Shown here piece by piece: positions 1-8,565 of a stretch of 12,683 nt of DNA (positions within the stretch are counted from its first letter, which is position 1; each line of letters begins with the position of its first letter). Under the pieces are notes generated by a model that saw only the letters and a list, made by a program, of their open reading frames with translations, was not told the origin of the DNA and ran no database searches. The stretch is from JABAAE01 sp036336715. GTDB taxonomy: Bacteria; Planctomycetota; Planctomycetia; Pirellulales; Pirellulaceae. Location: assembly GCA_036336715.1 (NCBI GenBank), contig JAYZFP010000089.1, positions 1 through 12,683 of the forward strand, in the 5' to 3' direction. A program made the translations under genes and the position numbers.

Positions 1-1011
1 GAAGAAGCATTCACACCCCAGTCGGTTACCCTGACCCTGGAAGATGAAATCGATGTCAGTCGTGGTGACATGATCGTTCGGCCCGGCAACGTTCCCAGGT
101 CGGAAAAAGATTTTGATGCCGCGATCGTGTGGATGTCGGACGAACCGCTTGTGCCGGGAAAAGAGTATTATTTCAAGCATACGTCCAATGTGGTTTCCGG
201 AACCATCAGTCGCCTTCGCTACCGGATCGATGTCAATACACTCCACAGGCAGGACGCCCCCAAGCTGGCCCTGAATGAGATCGGCCGCTGCAGCATTTCC
301 CTGTCGGCTCCATTCTTTTTTGACGGGTACAAGCGAAATCGATCCACTGGTTCCTTCATCATCGTCGATCGAATCTCGAATGTTACCGTCGCAGCGGGCA
401 TGATCCTTCAGCGGAATTCCAGCGACGACCAGTTGGACCTCTGGGACGAGGGGGAGAGTGATTCAAAACAGGAGTCCACCAGTGAAGTTTCAGCCGCGGA
501 ACGGGAATCCCGTCTGGCACAAAGACCGGTGACGGTTCTTCTGTCTGGTCAGCCAGGTGCTGGCAAGACTGCGCTGGCACGTTCACTGGAGAGAAAACTT
601 TTCAGCGAAGGCTACAGCTCGGTGGTGCTCGATGGTCCGGCTCTGCGAAACGGAATCAGCAAGGATCTCGATTTTACATTTGAGGGTCGCAGCGAAAACC
701 TGAGACGGGCGACCGAGATCGCCAAAATCGTCAACCAGTCCGGACTGATCTGTCTTGTTTCCATCGTTGCGCCCAGCGAAGAGGTCCGGCAGAAAGCCGC
801 TGCCGCCGTAGGCAGTGAGCGTTTTCTGACCATTCACCTGGATCCTCCCGCGGTGACCCTGGAAAAAAGGACGCAGGAGCGTGAGGTGCATCCGGTCAAC
901 TACGAACCACCCGTGAACCCGGCGCTGTTGATAGACACCGGTTCCCAGACGCTGGCCGAATCGACCCAACAGCTTTTTGATCTTCTGAAAGAGGGTGGTT
1001 TCCTGCTGTAA
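1..1011 (+). CDS. cysNC: Bifunctional sulfate adenylyltransferase subunit 1 / adenylylsulfate kinase, 3' part
   Basis: Sulfate assimilation: CysN is the GTPase subunit that helps ATP sulfurylase make APS, and the fused CysC domain phosphorylates APS to PAPS. The frame is open to the left edge, so the ATG at 70 is internal and the gene starts outside the window. Of the 336 residues present, roughly 1-135 are the C-terminal beta-barrels of CysN (LTLEDEIDVSRGD, LVRPGN-like and GRC..SLSAPFFFD stretches). An acidic, Ser/Glu-rich linker of about 30 residues follows, then a kinase domain from about residue 175. Its P-loop GQPGAGKT is encoded at 547-570. It keeps LDGPALRNG, the GRSENLRR segment and NYEPPVNPALLIDT. 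The usual phospho-acceptor ISP motif is replaced by VAPSEEVRQ, and the lid before YEPP is much shortened (about 859-912). CysN assignment is firm; activity of the kinase domain is uncertain. The gene converges on the zinc-ribbon gene, 42 bases away. Confidence 0.93.
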   Translation, partial: EEAFTPQSVTLTLEDEIDVSRGDMIVRPGNVPRSEKDFDAAIVWMSDEPLVPGKEYYFKHTSNVVSGTISRLRYRIDVNTLHRQDAPKLALNEIGRCSISLSAPFFFDGYKRNRSTGSFIIVDRISNVTVAAGMILQRNSSDDQLDLWDEGESDSKQESTSEVSAAERESRLAQRPVTVLLSGQPGAGKTALARSLERKLFSEGYSSVVLDGPALRNGISKDLDFTFEGRSENLRRATEIAKIVNQSGLICLVSIVAPSEEVRQKAAAAVGSERFLTIHLDPPAVTLEKRTQEREVHPVNYEPPVNPALLIDTGSQTLAESTQQLFDLLKEGGFLL

Positions 1012-1053
1012 CCTGGATCTTTGACCGGATTGAGGAATGCGGGGGACCTGGTT

Positions 1054-2868
1054 TCACTCTTCCGCGTTGGCACCCTGCTCGGACTGCAGATGATCGTCTC
1101 CGGTTTTTTTAGGGGCCGGATTGACCAGCTTGTCCATCAATCTTCCCAGCAGGCGGAAGTACAATCCAAAACAGAGATTGACCGCCAGCAGCATCAGGAC
1201 AACCACCAGCCAGTTCTCCGTCAGCCCCAGGAACCAGAGCAAACCTGTAACGCCCGCCAGAACGGCGGCAGCGATGTAGAATTCAATCCAGAAGTCGGAC
1301 CGGCGTTTGATCGAATCAAGGATGGTCTTCGAGATCACGTGGAAGGGCGACCGGTTGTGCATGGCCGACAGAATCAATAGAGGAGCCAGCAGCATGCCGC
1401 TTAAGCTCGCACACCCTGGCAGGGACCAGAAGCCCTGGTAATCCGCAAGCAGGGCCCAGAGAACGGTCCCCAGCAGCATGCCCGGTAGGCAGCCAATCGC
1501 GAGGCCAAACGCAACAAAAAGACAATCCGAGAACCATTCCAGAGCCGACGCGCTTCCGATTTCGGGAAGTTTTTTCTGGCCTACGATTGTGGCATTCAAC
1601 GTTTGCTGGCCAACCCAGCAAACCGTCAGGAACCCAATCGGAATCAGGGGTAAAGAAAACATCTGCAGGAACCGTCCCAGGAGGCTCATGCCATACGAGT
1701 CGCTGGCCGCCAGCCCGGCGGGAAAATGAAAGATGGAAAATCCAACCATCATCAGCATCGATGAAATCAGTACCCGAAAAAGAAACCCCGGGTCGGTCAT
1801 AATCGAGGTAAGGTGCTGCCGCAAGGGCAGCCGGTCACAAACGGTCGGTTGCCCGGTTGGCAACTCTCCGGAGCCTGAATCCTTTTCCGATCCGGAAGCT
1901 TGCACCACCGGTTCCGTAAGGGAAGGTGATGGTTGGGTTGCTGGCAGGGGATCCGGTTCCCGTTGCTGACGGTTGTGCGGTGCAGGGTGCTCGGGAACGG
2001 AATCTGGATGATATTCGGGTTCATCTTCTGTCGGGTAGACCGGCAGAACCGGTGTCAGCAGGTTATCGGGGGGGGGAGCCAGCCCGTATTCCTCGTTCTC
2101 CGCCGCCGCATCGGCGAAAAGCTCCTCTTCCAGCTTGCGAGTGGATGGCTGGGGTGCCGACGGTTCCACTTTGTCCTGTTGAACCCAGTTTTCCCAATGT
2201 TGTTGCTTTTGTTTTTCAATACCGGGAATCTCATCGGCCAGGGGGACCTTCATGTGGGTACCGCAGTCCGGGCAGGCAATGGTGGTCCCACCCTTTTCTT
2301 CGCCAACCATGGAAACACTGTCACAGACATGGCAGGTAGCCCGCAGCTTTCCGGGCCCCTGGTTGTCCAGTTGAATCGCATCGGGTGACTTGGCAGGGTC
2401 CCGTGTCCAGGCTGTCTGGTTCACCAGGGGTGAGTCTGGAGGGAGTTCGGCAGCGAGCTTTTCGAATTCCTCCTCCTGTTTGACTTTTTCCGCCATGGTC
2501 AGGTCGGAAGCGGCCCCCGTTCCCGATTGGAATTCGACGGATTTGGTTTGAATGATTTTTTCAACTGCAGTCTGTTGCTCCTGTTTTTCTTCCTCCCGGG
2601 CCATTTCCTCGTCGTTATCAACAAGGGGTTCGAGCAACTCGCTGGGCGTCCTGTAATGAGCCTTCGGACTGGTGGCGATTGACTCCTCGATGAACTTTTC
2701 CTCTTCGTCGAATACCGACCAGTCATCTGCCGGGACGACAGGTTTCTCCGGGGCGGATCCCGGGACTTTGATTTGCTGAGAACACCGTGGGCAGAGAATA
2801 GCTTCTCCCGCCTGGTCTTCATTGGCCCGAATGGAGTCATTGCATTTTGGACAGGCGAATTCCAGCAT
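1054..2868 (-). CDS. Double zinc-ribbon membrane protein, function unknown
   Basis: This is a 604-residue protein. It opens with a zinc ribbon with two CxxC pairs at C6/C9 and C26/C29. A second CxxC-CxxC ribbon lies at C179/C182 and C199/C202. Between and after them are long stretches rich in Glu, Gln and Pro, probably disordered or coiled. From about residue 363 the protein is hydrophobic, with about six predicted membrane segments (near 363-385, 398-420, 447-472, 483-505, 529-549 and 553-575). It ends in a short charged tail. Planctomycetes carry many proteins with MJ0042-like or other zinc ribbons in front of membrane domains; their roles are mostly unknown. The start ATG at 2868 is chosen because the first ribbon begins at residue 6, with a GGGAA-like sequence upstream. 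The kinase gene lies 152 bases upstream on the same strand, so co-transcription is possible. No enzymatic motif was recognised. The ribbons probably bind zinc on the cytosolic side. Confidence 0.88.
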   Translation of the reverse strand: MLEFACPKCNDSIRANEDQAGEAILCPRCSQQIKVPGSAPEKPVVPADDWSVFDEEEKFIEESIATSPKAHYRTPSELLEPLVDNDEEMAREEEKQEQQTAVEKIIQTKSVEFQSGTGAASDLTMAEKVKQEEEFEKLAAELPPDSPLVNQTAWTRDPAKSPDAIQLDNQGPGKLRATCHVCDSVSMVGEEKGGTTIACPDCGTHMKVPLADEIPGIEKQKQQHWENWVQQDKVEPSAPQPSTRKLEEELFADAAAENEEYGLAPPPDNLLTPVLPVYPTEDEPEYHPDSVPEHPAPHNRQQREPDPLPATQPSPSLTEPVVQASGSEKDSGSGELPTGQPTVCDRLPLRQHLTSIMTDPGFLFRVLISSMLMMVGFSIFHFPAGLAASDSYGMSLLGRFLQMFSLPLIPIGFLTVCWVGQQTLNATIVGQKKLPEIGSASALEWFSDCLFVAFGLAIGCLPGMLLGTVLWALLADYQGFWSLPGCASLSGMLLAPLLILSAMHNRSPFHVISKTILDSIKRRSDFWIEFYIAAAVLAGVTGLLWFLGLTENWLVVVLMLLAVNLCFGLYFRLLGRLMDKLVNPAPKKTGDDHLQSEQGANAEE

Positions 2869-3020
2869 TCTGTTTTTTCCCGAAAGGGCAAAGGGTCGCC
2901 AGGTTGGGCAACCAATTGATTCGTGCGGTCTATTTCAAAATTGGAAAAAATTCCTGCGAACTCGAACTTGGCGGACGGGTTGGCAAAAGATCCCGGGGAA
3001 TCTGCAAAACAGGCTGCCGT

Positions 3021-4358
3021 TTATTCAGTTTCCGCTGTCATCGAAGCGTCTGCTCCGGTTCCATCAGCGGAAGCCCGAAAATTCCCGCTGGCCCAGTGGA
3101 GGGTAATGCGACAACCGCCGTCGGGGCTCTCACCAACTTCGATTTTCGATTCATGGTTTTCAACGATTTTTTTGACAATGGTCAATCCAAGTCCCGTGCC
3201 TGATTTTTCCTCGTGTACGCCCGCGAAAGGTTCAAATATCTTTTCACGGTCTGACTCCGGAATGCCGCAGCCATCATCCTCGACCAGGATCTGTTGAACA
3301 CCTTCTCCACAATGGACCGTGATGTTGACCCGCGATCGGGCGAATCTCGCAGCATTGCCCAACAGGTTGGAAAAAACCCGCTCCAACATGATCCGGTCAG
3401 CATGGATCAATACGTTTCCTTCCTCGATATTATCGCACGAACTGAATGTGATTTTTGGAAACAGCTCCTTGCAGGTCCGGATCTGCCTTTCCAGGATCTC
3501 CTTGAGATTGCAGTGTTCCAGCTGTAACCGGCTTTCCATGCTTTCCAGCTTGACGTAGCCAAGTAACTCGTCGACCAGGGTCTGAAGCTCATCCGTTGCG
3601 CCCTCCATTCCCTGCAACCGGGTTTCGAGCTCCTGTTCCGATGTGGCGTCCCTGATCAGGTCGATGGCAAACCGCAGCTTGGCGATGGGGGTCCTCAGCT
3701 CATGAGAAACGCAGTGCAGCAGTTGTCGCTGGGATTCCAGCAGCTTGGCCGTTTTTTCTGCCATGAAATTGAACGAAGAGGCCATGCGTCTTGCCGATCC
3801 GGTTCTCGATTCGTCAATTCTGGCCGTCAGGTCACCCTCGGCAATCGCCATGGCCGTTTTCTCAACTCGGCTCAACTGTTTGACCATCGGACGGAGGAGA
3901 ATTGCGATGGCGATGGCTGCCAGCAAAAGCAGCAGACCCAGTCCAACGAGCTGCGAGGAAAGACTGGGGGCTACCAGCTCGGGCAAGGGACCGAATCGCA
4001 CGTAGCCGTCTTTTGTTGGCAGCTGCGAGACGACAAAGAAGCCGTTTTCCTCCGCCTGCTCGGCATCCTGCCGCGTGTAGAAGTTGAGCTCCTCGGTCAA
4101 CAATCCCGGGGCGATTTCTTCCGCGGGGATGTAGGTGACATCAAAAGCAAAAACTCCACCGATCCTTTTCACCGCATCCCCGCGATCTTCCGATTGGGAG
4201 ATGAGGTAGTTGACCACGCGCATCTGGCCCGCGTAGACATCCTGGATGACCTTGAAGTTTTCGTCCCGGGTTTGCGAGGCATTGAAGGCCTGGATCGCCC
4301 AGGCGATTGCCAGGATCGCCAGAACAAAGCAGTAGAATCGCAGAAAAAGAAATGTCAT
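3021..4358 (-). CDS. Membrane sensor histidine kinase, RstB-like
   Basis: A complete 445-residue two-component sensor kinase. A membrane segment at about 5-25 is followed by a periplasmic sensor region of about 110 residues and a second membrane segment at 136-155. A HAMP linker follows (about 156-208), then the dimerisation domain with the phospho-accepting His219 in VSHELRTP. The ATP-binding domain shows the N-box around N331/N335 (NLLGNAARFA), the G1 box DDGCGIP (361-367), FEPF (375-378) and the G2 box GTGLGL (387-392), so all catalytic motifs are present. The HAMP and HisKA regions resemble E. coli RstB, and the adjacent regulator resembles RstA. It lies 78 bases downstream of that regulator on the same strand, so the two are presumably a cognate pair in one transcript. 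The signal sensed is unknown. The last 25 residues are Ala/Thr-rich and probably unstructured. Confidence 0.95.
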   Translation of the reverse strand: MTFLFLRFYCFVLAILAIAWAIQAFNASQTRDENFKVIQDVYAGQMRVVNYLISQSEDRGDAVKRIGGVFAFDVTYIPAEEIAPGLLTEELNFYTRQDAEQAEENGFFVVSQLPTKDGYVRFGPLPELVAPSLSSQLVGLGLLLLLAAIAIAILLRPMVKQLSRVEKTAMAIAEGDLTARIDESRTGSARRMASSFNFMAEKTAKLLESQRQLLHCVSHELRTPIAKLRFAIDLIRDATSEQELETRLQGMEGATDELQTLVDELLGYVKLESMESRLQLEHCNLKEILERQIRTCKELFPKITFSSCDNIEEGNVLIHADRIMLERVFSNLLGNAARFARSRVNITVHCGEGVQQILVEDDGCGIPESDREKIFEPFAGVHEEKSGTGLGLTIVKKIVENHESKIEVGESPDGGCRITLHWASGNFRASADGTGADASMTAETE

Positions 4359-4436
4359 GTTCCCAGACCTTTCAAGTCACGGTCTCAATAGGACAGGGGC
4401 CATTCGTGGCTGTTGTTTTTCCGGCTGGTTTCCGCT

Positions 4437-5135
4437 TTACTGGGAGACCGTCAACATGTACCCGACACCACGAACGGACTTTACCAATTGGGGGTTGTTG
4501 GAATCATCATGCAGTTTTTTGCGGAGCCGGGAAACCCGGAGGTCGATGGAACGGTCCAGTCCATCATACTTGAATCCGTTTAATTCATAGTACAGGTCAC
4601 TGCGACTGAGGACCTTGCCCGCGTTCTTGGCCAACAGCCAGATCAAATCAAACTCGGCGGTTGTGAGTTCAATTTCGCGACCTCTTAAAATGCACTGCCG
4701 GCTGGAGGAGTCGATCATCAGGTTGTCCAGCTCGATGCGGCATTGTTCAGTTGAGCTCTCCTCCGCCTGCGCCCGCCGGATATGGGTCCTCAGCCTTGCC
4801 AGGAGCGCATGGGGCCGCACGGGTTTTGCCATGAAATCGTCAGCTCCGATTTCCAGGCCGACCACTTCGTCGATTTCGTCACCACGAGCAGTCAGGAAAA
4901 TGATGGCACCCTGGTATTTTGCCCGGATCGCCCGGCAGACCTCAAAACCATCCCTTCCCGGAAGGTTGATGTCGAGAATCACCGCCGCGGGGTCTTCTGC
5001 CAGAATGCGTTCCACCGCAAGGTCTCCGTTTCCCTCGGTCGCAACATCAAAACCGTAAGGCGACAGAAACTCGACGACCATTTTTGACAGTTCAAAATCG
5101 TCTTCAACCAAAAGGATCTTGTTGGGGGTCATCAT
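4437..5135 (-). CDS. OmpR-family response regulator, RstA-like
   Basis: A DNA-binding response regulator of 232 residues. The receiver domain (5-120) has the acidic pair at E11-D13, phospho-acceptor Asp55 (ILDINLPG), Thr82 and Lys104 (AKP). The C-terminal winged helix (about 130-232) contains LTTAEFDLIWLLA and YDGLDRSIDLRVSRLRKKL, which closely resembles the recognition-helix region of E. coli RstA; KSVRGVGYML forms the wing. The frame is open 51 codons further upstream to 5288, but that stretch is not receiver-like and would overlap the Hsp70 gene. The ATG at 5135, or the adjacent ATG at 5132, places the receiver at the usual distance from the N-terminus. The partner kinase follows 78 bases downstream. 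The Hsp70 gene ends 119 bases upstream. The targets are unknown. RstA is a family resemblance, not a claim of orthology. Confidence 0.95.
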   Translation of the reverse strand: MMTPNKILLVEDDFELSKMVVEFLSPYGFDVATEGNGDLAVERILAEDPAAVILDINLPGRDGFEVCRAIRAKYQGAIIFLTARGDEIDEVVGLEIGADDFMAKPVRPHALLARLRTHIRRAQAEESSTEQCRIELDNLMIDSSSRQCILRGREIELTTAEFDLIWLLAKNAGKVLSRSDLYYELNGFKYDGLDRSIDLRVSRLRKKLHDDSNNPQLVKSVRGVGYMLTVSQ

Positions 5136-5254
5136 GGTGAACCTGTCGGGGCCGTTTCGCGGACAACAGATAACATGATAACCGATTTCCATCAGGCGCG
5201 ATTCACCGGGATTCGATTTTGCCAGGCAGGTTACAAACCGGTACAGCAGGCCAG

Positions 5255-7042
5255 TCAGTCTTCCCGGACACTGAATTGCAGTTTCCATTTTTCATCTGCC
5301 TTCCGCGAGATACACCACAATTCAAACATGCCGAGTTCCGTGATTCTCGACTCGAAGCGGACAGGTAAATATCCGGTCTGATCATCTTCAGCAGATTGAA
5401 ATGTTGCTTCCAGCGGATCGGTTTCAAAGAGTTCGCCGCTTTCCCAATTGGAAAGCAGGTAGCCGGCCGTATCCGATTTGCGCACACTCGATCCAAAGAA
5501 TCGAAAGCGAACCGGTTGTCCGAGGACCAGGCCGATCTCTTCTGATGCCACTTCCAGTTCTGTTCCCTCCTCCATGCCGAAGGGAACGACGCAGAGGGCT
5601 TTCAATGGACGGGGGGCACCTGGAATCGCGAGACCAGAGGTCTCGATGCCGACATAATAGGCGGAGGGGACGCCACCACGAATACGAGTGCCTCCCCGTT
5701 CCTTGGTCCAAGCGTAATAACAGGCGCCCCTCGAAACCGCGTGATCCAGCTCTGCGTTGTCCGAAAGCTCCCGGATGGAAGTGGAAGTCCCGGACCATTG
5801 ATCAAAAACGGCAAGCAGTCTCTGGCGAAAGCCGTCAGCCTTGAAGACACCACCGTTGAACAGAACATGATCGGGCAGGCAGATATTGCCATCCTCGGCA
5901 CAGTGGTGATTCAGGAATTCCGCAACGTGTTTCGTAATCGCCGGGTCGGATTCGTAGGGCAGTCCGATTTCCTGGAACCCGGAGGCAGGTTGGGAGGTGG
6001 GAAGCTCGTCCAGGCCACAGAAGGGCGCGAAACCATCCAGCAGGAGTTGGGAGGCCACCTGGCGTTTCAGTTCGACGGAAACGGTTCCACCAATCAACTT
6101 GCTTCCGCGTCCCAATACCGAAATTTGCTCCGAGTCCTGTCCATCGGCGGCAAGCAGGTTTTCCTTTGCCTGTCTGCAGGAGTGCCACATGGAAACCGAT
6201 TGCCAGGGGTCCAGCTGAATCCCTTTTTCCCGGAACAGTTCTGCCGCTAAAAAGGCGAGGGACAAATCCATGTTGTCTCCTCCAACCAGCAGGTGTTTTC
6301 CTACCGCAACCCGCTGCAGCGACAGGTCTCCCCGTTCGTCAACCACCCGGATCAGGGTCAGATCGGTCGTCCCTCCACCCACGTCACAAACAAGGATCGT
6401 TTCACCGACCTTCAATCGTTTTCTCCAGTCGTCTCCCTGCTTGTTCAACCATGAGTAAACTGCAGCCTGGGGTTCCTCAAGCAAGACGAAATCGGGCGGG
6501 AAGCCGGCTGCCAGGGCGGCCTCCCTGGTGAGGTCCCGGGCAACCGGATCAAACGAAGCGGGTAACGTCAGCACGATTTTCTGGTCACCAAAGAGAGATC
6601 CCGGGTGTTCCAGATTCCAGGCATCAACCAGGTGCTCCAGGTATCTTTGCGACGCCGTCAGGGGCGAGATTTTTTCCACTTCCGATGGAGCATTCCAGGG
6701 GAGGATGGAATCCCGGCGATTCACTCCGGCATGGGATAGCCAGGATTTGGCTGCCCCGACCGTCCTGTCGGGTTGATCTGCAGACCGCGTCTTGGCCCAC
6801 CGCCCCACTCCATAACTCCGGCCGTTAACCCAGGGCAGATCGAGGGCACCCTCCTTCATTTCCGTTTCACTGGCGAGGTAACAGAAAGACAGCAGCGAGG
6901 GTAAAGCCTCCGTCGTATGCGCCGCAACAATTTGGGTCAGGGGAAAGGCTTCCGGTTGGGGCACTTCACTGTCCAGACGCGTGAAGGACAGAACCGAATT
7001 GGTTGTGCCGAGATCAACGCCGATGGCATATTCAGCGGGCAT
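5255..7042 (-). CDS. Hsp70-like (DnaK-type) ATPase of the DUF2760-associated family
   Basis: A 595-residue protein with an actin-like ATPase fold. Phosphate-1 motif: VDLGTTNS at residues 9-16. Connect region: LTLPASFD...LLEEPQAAVYSW, about 158-198. Phosphate-2 motif: DVGGGTTD at 220-227. Adenosine motif: LFNGGVF at 394-400, followed by DHAVSRGA at 433-440. The C-terminal 130 residues, ending WKLQFSVRED, take the place of the DnaK substrate-binding region but lack a DnaK-like helical lid. The open frame extends to 7162; ATG 7042 is chosen because the family starts a few residues before IGVDLGTTNS and because GGAAAA lies upstream. It sits 28 bases downstream of the DUF2760 gene, an arrangement known from many proteobacteria and planctomycetes. 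The role is probably chaperone-like, but clients are unknown. A second, larger Hsp70 with DUF3731 often follows in this locus; here a response regulator follows instead. Confidence 0.94.
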   Translation of the reverse strand: MPAEYAIGVDLGTTNSVLSFTRLDSEVPQPEAFPLTQIVAAHTTEALPSLLSFCYLASETEMKEGALDLPWVNGRSYGVGRWAKTRSADQPDRTVGAAKSWLSHAGVNRRDSILPWNAPSEVEKISPLTASQRYLEHLVDAWNLEHPGSLFGDQKIVLTLPASFDPVARDLTREAALAAGFPPDFVLLEEPQAAVYSWLNKQGDDWRKRLKVGETILVCDVGGGTTDLTLIRVVDERGDLSLQRVAVGKHLLVGGDNMDLSLAFLAAELFREKGIQLDPWQSVSMWHSCRQAKENLLAADGQDSEQISVLGRGSKLIGGTVSVELKRQVASQLLLDGFAPFCGLDELPTSQPASGFQEIGLPYESDPAITKHVAEFLNHHCAEDGNICLPDHVLFNGGVFKADGFRQRLLAVFDQWSGTSTSIRELSDNAELDHAVSRGACYYAWTKERGGTRIRGGVPSAYYVGIETSGLAIPGAPRPLKALCVVPFGMEEGTELEVASEEIGLVLGQPVRFRFFGSSVRKSDTAGYLLSNWESGELFETDPLEATFQSAEDDQTGYLPVRFESRITELGMFELWCISRKADEKWKLQFSVRED

Positions 7043-7070
7043 GTTTGTTTTCCATATCTGGAAGCGGCGG

Positions 7071-7607
7071 TCAAACCTGGATTTCAATGGGTGCGATGAT
7101 GTTCCGGGAATCCTGCTTTCCGCTCCATTTTGGAATCTCGCATTTTTGCGCTTCCCAACCATGGTGAGTCAGCTGTCCGCTTCGGCTTTCCGCATCTGAA
7201 ACCTGGCCTGTCAAACGGTACTTTTGTGGATCAAAATTTTCGGGAGCCTCGACGCGGGATCCTTCCTCGGCATCGGACAGCGAGGTGATGGCAAAAAAGC
7301 GGTTGATGACCGTAGCGGAATCTCTCAGGACATCTCGGGCGGCTGCTCCTACCTGTTCATCAGAATAATCCGCCAGGGGCTCCATGATCAGGTCCAGTAA
7401 TCTGGCTTCCCGTTGCAGGGCAGCCAACAGGGTGATCGCTTCGCTGCGGCCCTGCGTTGGAACCGGTTTTGATGGTGCCTTTCTTTTTTCCTCTTTCACG
7501 GGCGCTGTGATGCGGTCCGGTTCCGATTGCAGTGTCTGCACCGATTCGGCGAATGAGCGATTGAAAATCAGTTTGAAAAAAACACGAAAGGCCAGAAAGA
7601 AGCGCAT
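7071..7607 (-). CDS. DUF2760 domain protein
   Basis: A 178-residue protein. The N-terminus (MRFFLAFRVFFKLIF) is hydrophobic and aromatic and could be a membrane-associated helix. A Lys/Pro-rich linker follows (about 30-55), then the DUF2760 domain: an alpha-helical part around ALQREARLLDLIMEPLADYS and a beta-rich part containing FDPQKYRLTGQV, LTHHGWEAQKCEIP and the ending NIIAPIEIQV. The HHGW motif and the final 'APxEI' stretch are typical of the family as I recall it. The frame is open to 7757, but ATG 7607 matches the usual family start and has GGAA upstream. The gene stands directly in front of the Hsp70-like gene, its usual partner, so the product probably works with that ATPase. The biochemical function is unknown. 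The preceding DUF1648 gene ends 200 bases upstream, and that gap shows no clear promoter or terminator. Confidence 0.9.
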   Translation of the reverse strand: MRFFLAFRVFFKLIFNRSFAESVQTLQSEPDRITAPVKEEKRKAPSKPVPTQGRSEAITLLAALQREARLLDLIMEPLADYSDEQVGAAARDVLRDSATVINRFFAITSLSDAEEGSRVEAPENFDPQKYRLTGQVSDAESRSGQLTHHGWEAQKCEIPKWSGKQDSRNIIAPIEIQV

Positions 7608-7807
7608 AGCAATTCCGGGAACGGGTGATGGGTGACGCGGTCGCTGGGATCGGGAATGGAGATTGGCTGCGGTACACAGTTGGTCGCAGGGGTAAAGCAT
7701 CCCAGATTTGAGTTGTTTTTCCAACGGGTGGGAGAAAATCCGGACAGGCGTTTTCACGTTCCTTTGCCGGGCGGAAGCCTGATCATGAATCCTCTCGCAA
7801 CGGGTGG

Positions 7808-8413
7808 CTAGAAGTCCGCTTCGGAGTCCTGGTTCCGGAACGCTGATGAAGGTTCTGTTGGGGATCCATCAGGGATTTTTTCTGCGGGACTGCAGCCTGA
7901 GCCCGGCTTGGGGAACTGGAAACAGAACCAGATGCAGAAGGCCAGCGAACCCGCGATATATCCTGCAACCAGAACCCCTGTCCAGTTCATTGCGGGCACA
8001 CCCAGGTTATGCAGGCAGATCAGGTGATCGACGGCCATCAGGAACAGGAGCGTGCTGATTCCCATGATCAACATGCCGAAGTTCACCCTTTTGACCGTTT
8101 CCGCTTTACGTTCCGGGGCCAACCAGTATTCCCGGTTGGGGAGATTGACCAGGCTGACCGGAAGAACCTTTACCAGGGGCCCGAGCCCCAGAAACAGGAG
8201 GCAAACCGCCGACTGGGTGCCCAGCATCAACAGGCTGTATTCAATCTTGGATGAAAAGCCATTTGGCTCACCCTGCCCGTCAAAGTGGGTGGCCACACGG
8301 GCTGGCAGGTGCGGATAAAAATATGCTGTGTGGCCGATTGCGGTCAGCAGGCAAAGCAGCAGGACGATAGTCAGGATCAAATTTCTGGACAAAGCTGTCT
8401 GTCGGGCAAGCAT
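7808..8413 (-). CDS. DUF1648 integral membrane protein
   Basis: A 201-residue protein with about four membrane segments (near 12-32, 58-82, 111-133 and 144-166). The short loop after the first contains YPHLPARVATHFDGQGEPN...SK (33-56), which is the DUF1648 signature 'LPxxVxxHFxxxGxPxxxxSK'. A second conserved stretch, NLPNREYWLAPERKAET, follows the second hydrophobic region. The last 35 residues are polar and rich in Ser, Pro and acidic residues, and probably lie in the cytosol. DUF1648 proteins include SdpI-like immunity proteins and many small membrane proteins of unknown role; no toxin gene is visible next to this one. The start ATG at 8413 lacks a good Shine-Dalgarno sequence. The 275-base upstream gap and 200-base downstream gap suggest it may be transcribed on its own. 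Confidence 0.85.
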   Translation of the reverse strand: MLARQTALSRNLILTIVLLLCLLTAIGHTAYFYPHLPARVATHFDGQGEPNGFSSKIEYSLLMLGTQSAVCLLFLGLGPLVKVLPVSLVNLPNREYWLAPERKAETVKRVNFGMLIMGISTLLFLMAVDHLICLHNLGVPAMNWTGVLVAGYIAGSLAFCIWFCFQFPKPGSGCSPAEKIPDGSPTEPSSAFRNQDSEADF

Positions 8414-8448
8414 GGGAAGGGCTGACCGGATCGGTCGAGGATGCTTTC

Positions 8449-8477
8449 ATCATAGTCCGTCGTTGAGCGTCAAAAAA
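8449..8477 (-). promoter_or_regulatory. Weak promoter candidate for the DUF1648 gene
   Basis: On the minus strand a good -10 hexamer, TATGAT (8454-8449), lies 35 bases upstream of the DUF1648 ATG. The hexamer 17 bases further upstream is only TTTTTT (8477-8472), a poor -35 box. A small inverted repeat, GACCG-GAT-CGGTC (8424-8436), lies between this element and the ATG and could be an operator. This is a sequence guess without further support. Confidence 0.25.
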
Positions 8478-8565
8478 CCGTCGGCCCGAAGGTTCCGGTA
8501 ACACCTGCCCAGCGGCATGAGGGCCTGGTGCTCTCTTTTGGCGAGAGGGTTTTCAACCGGAAAGT

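Noticed and set aside
1012..1053. Terminator between the convergent cysNC and zinc-ribbon genes
   Set aside because: The 42 bases contain only a direct repeat of ACCTGG and no stem long enough to call.
5136..5288. Longer start of the RstA-like regulator at 5288
   Set aside because: The extra 51 residues have no receiver similarity and overlap the Hsp70 gene. ATG 5135 gives the normal family length of 232.
7043..7162. Longer start of the Hsp70-like gene at 7162
   Set aside because: It would overlap the DUF2760 coding end, and the family begins a few residues before IGVDLGTTNS, matching ATG 7042.
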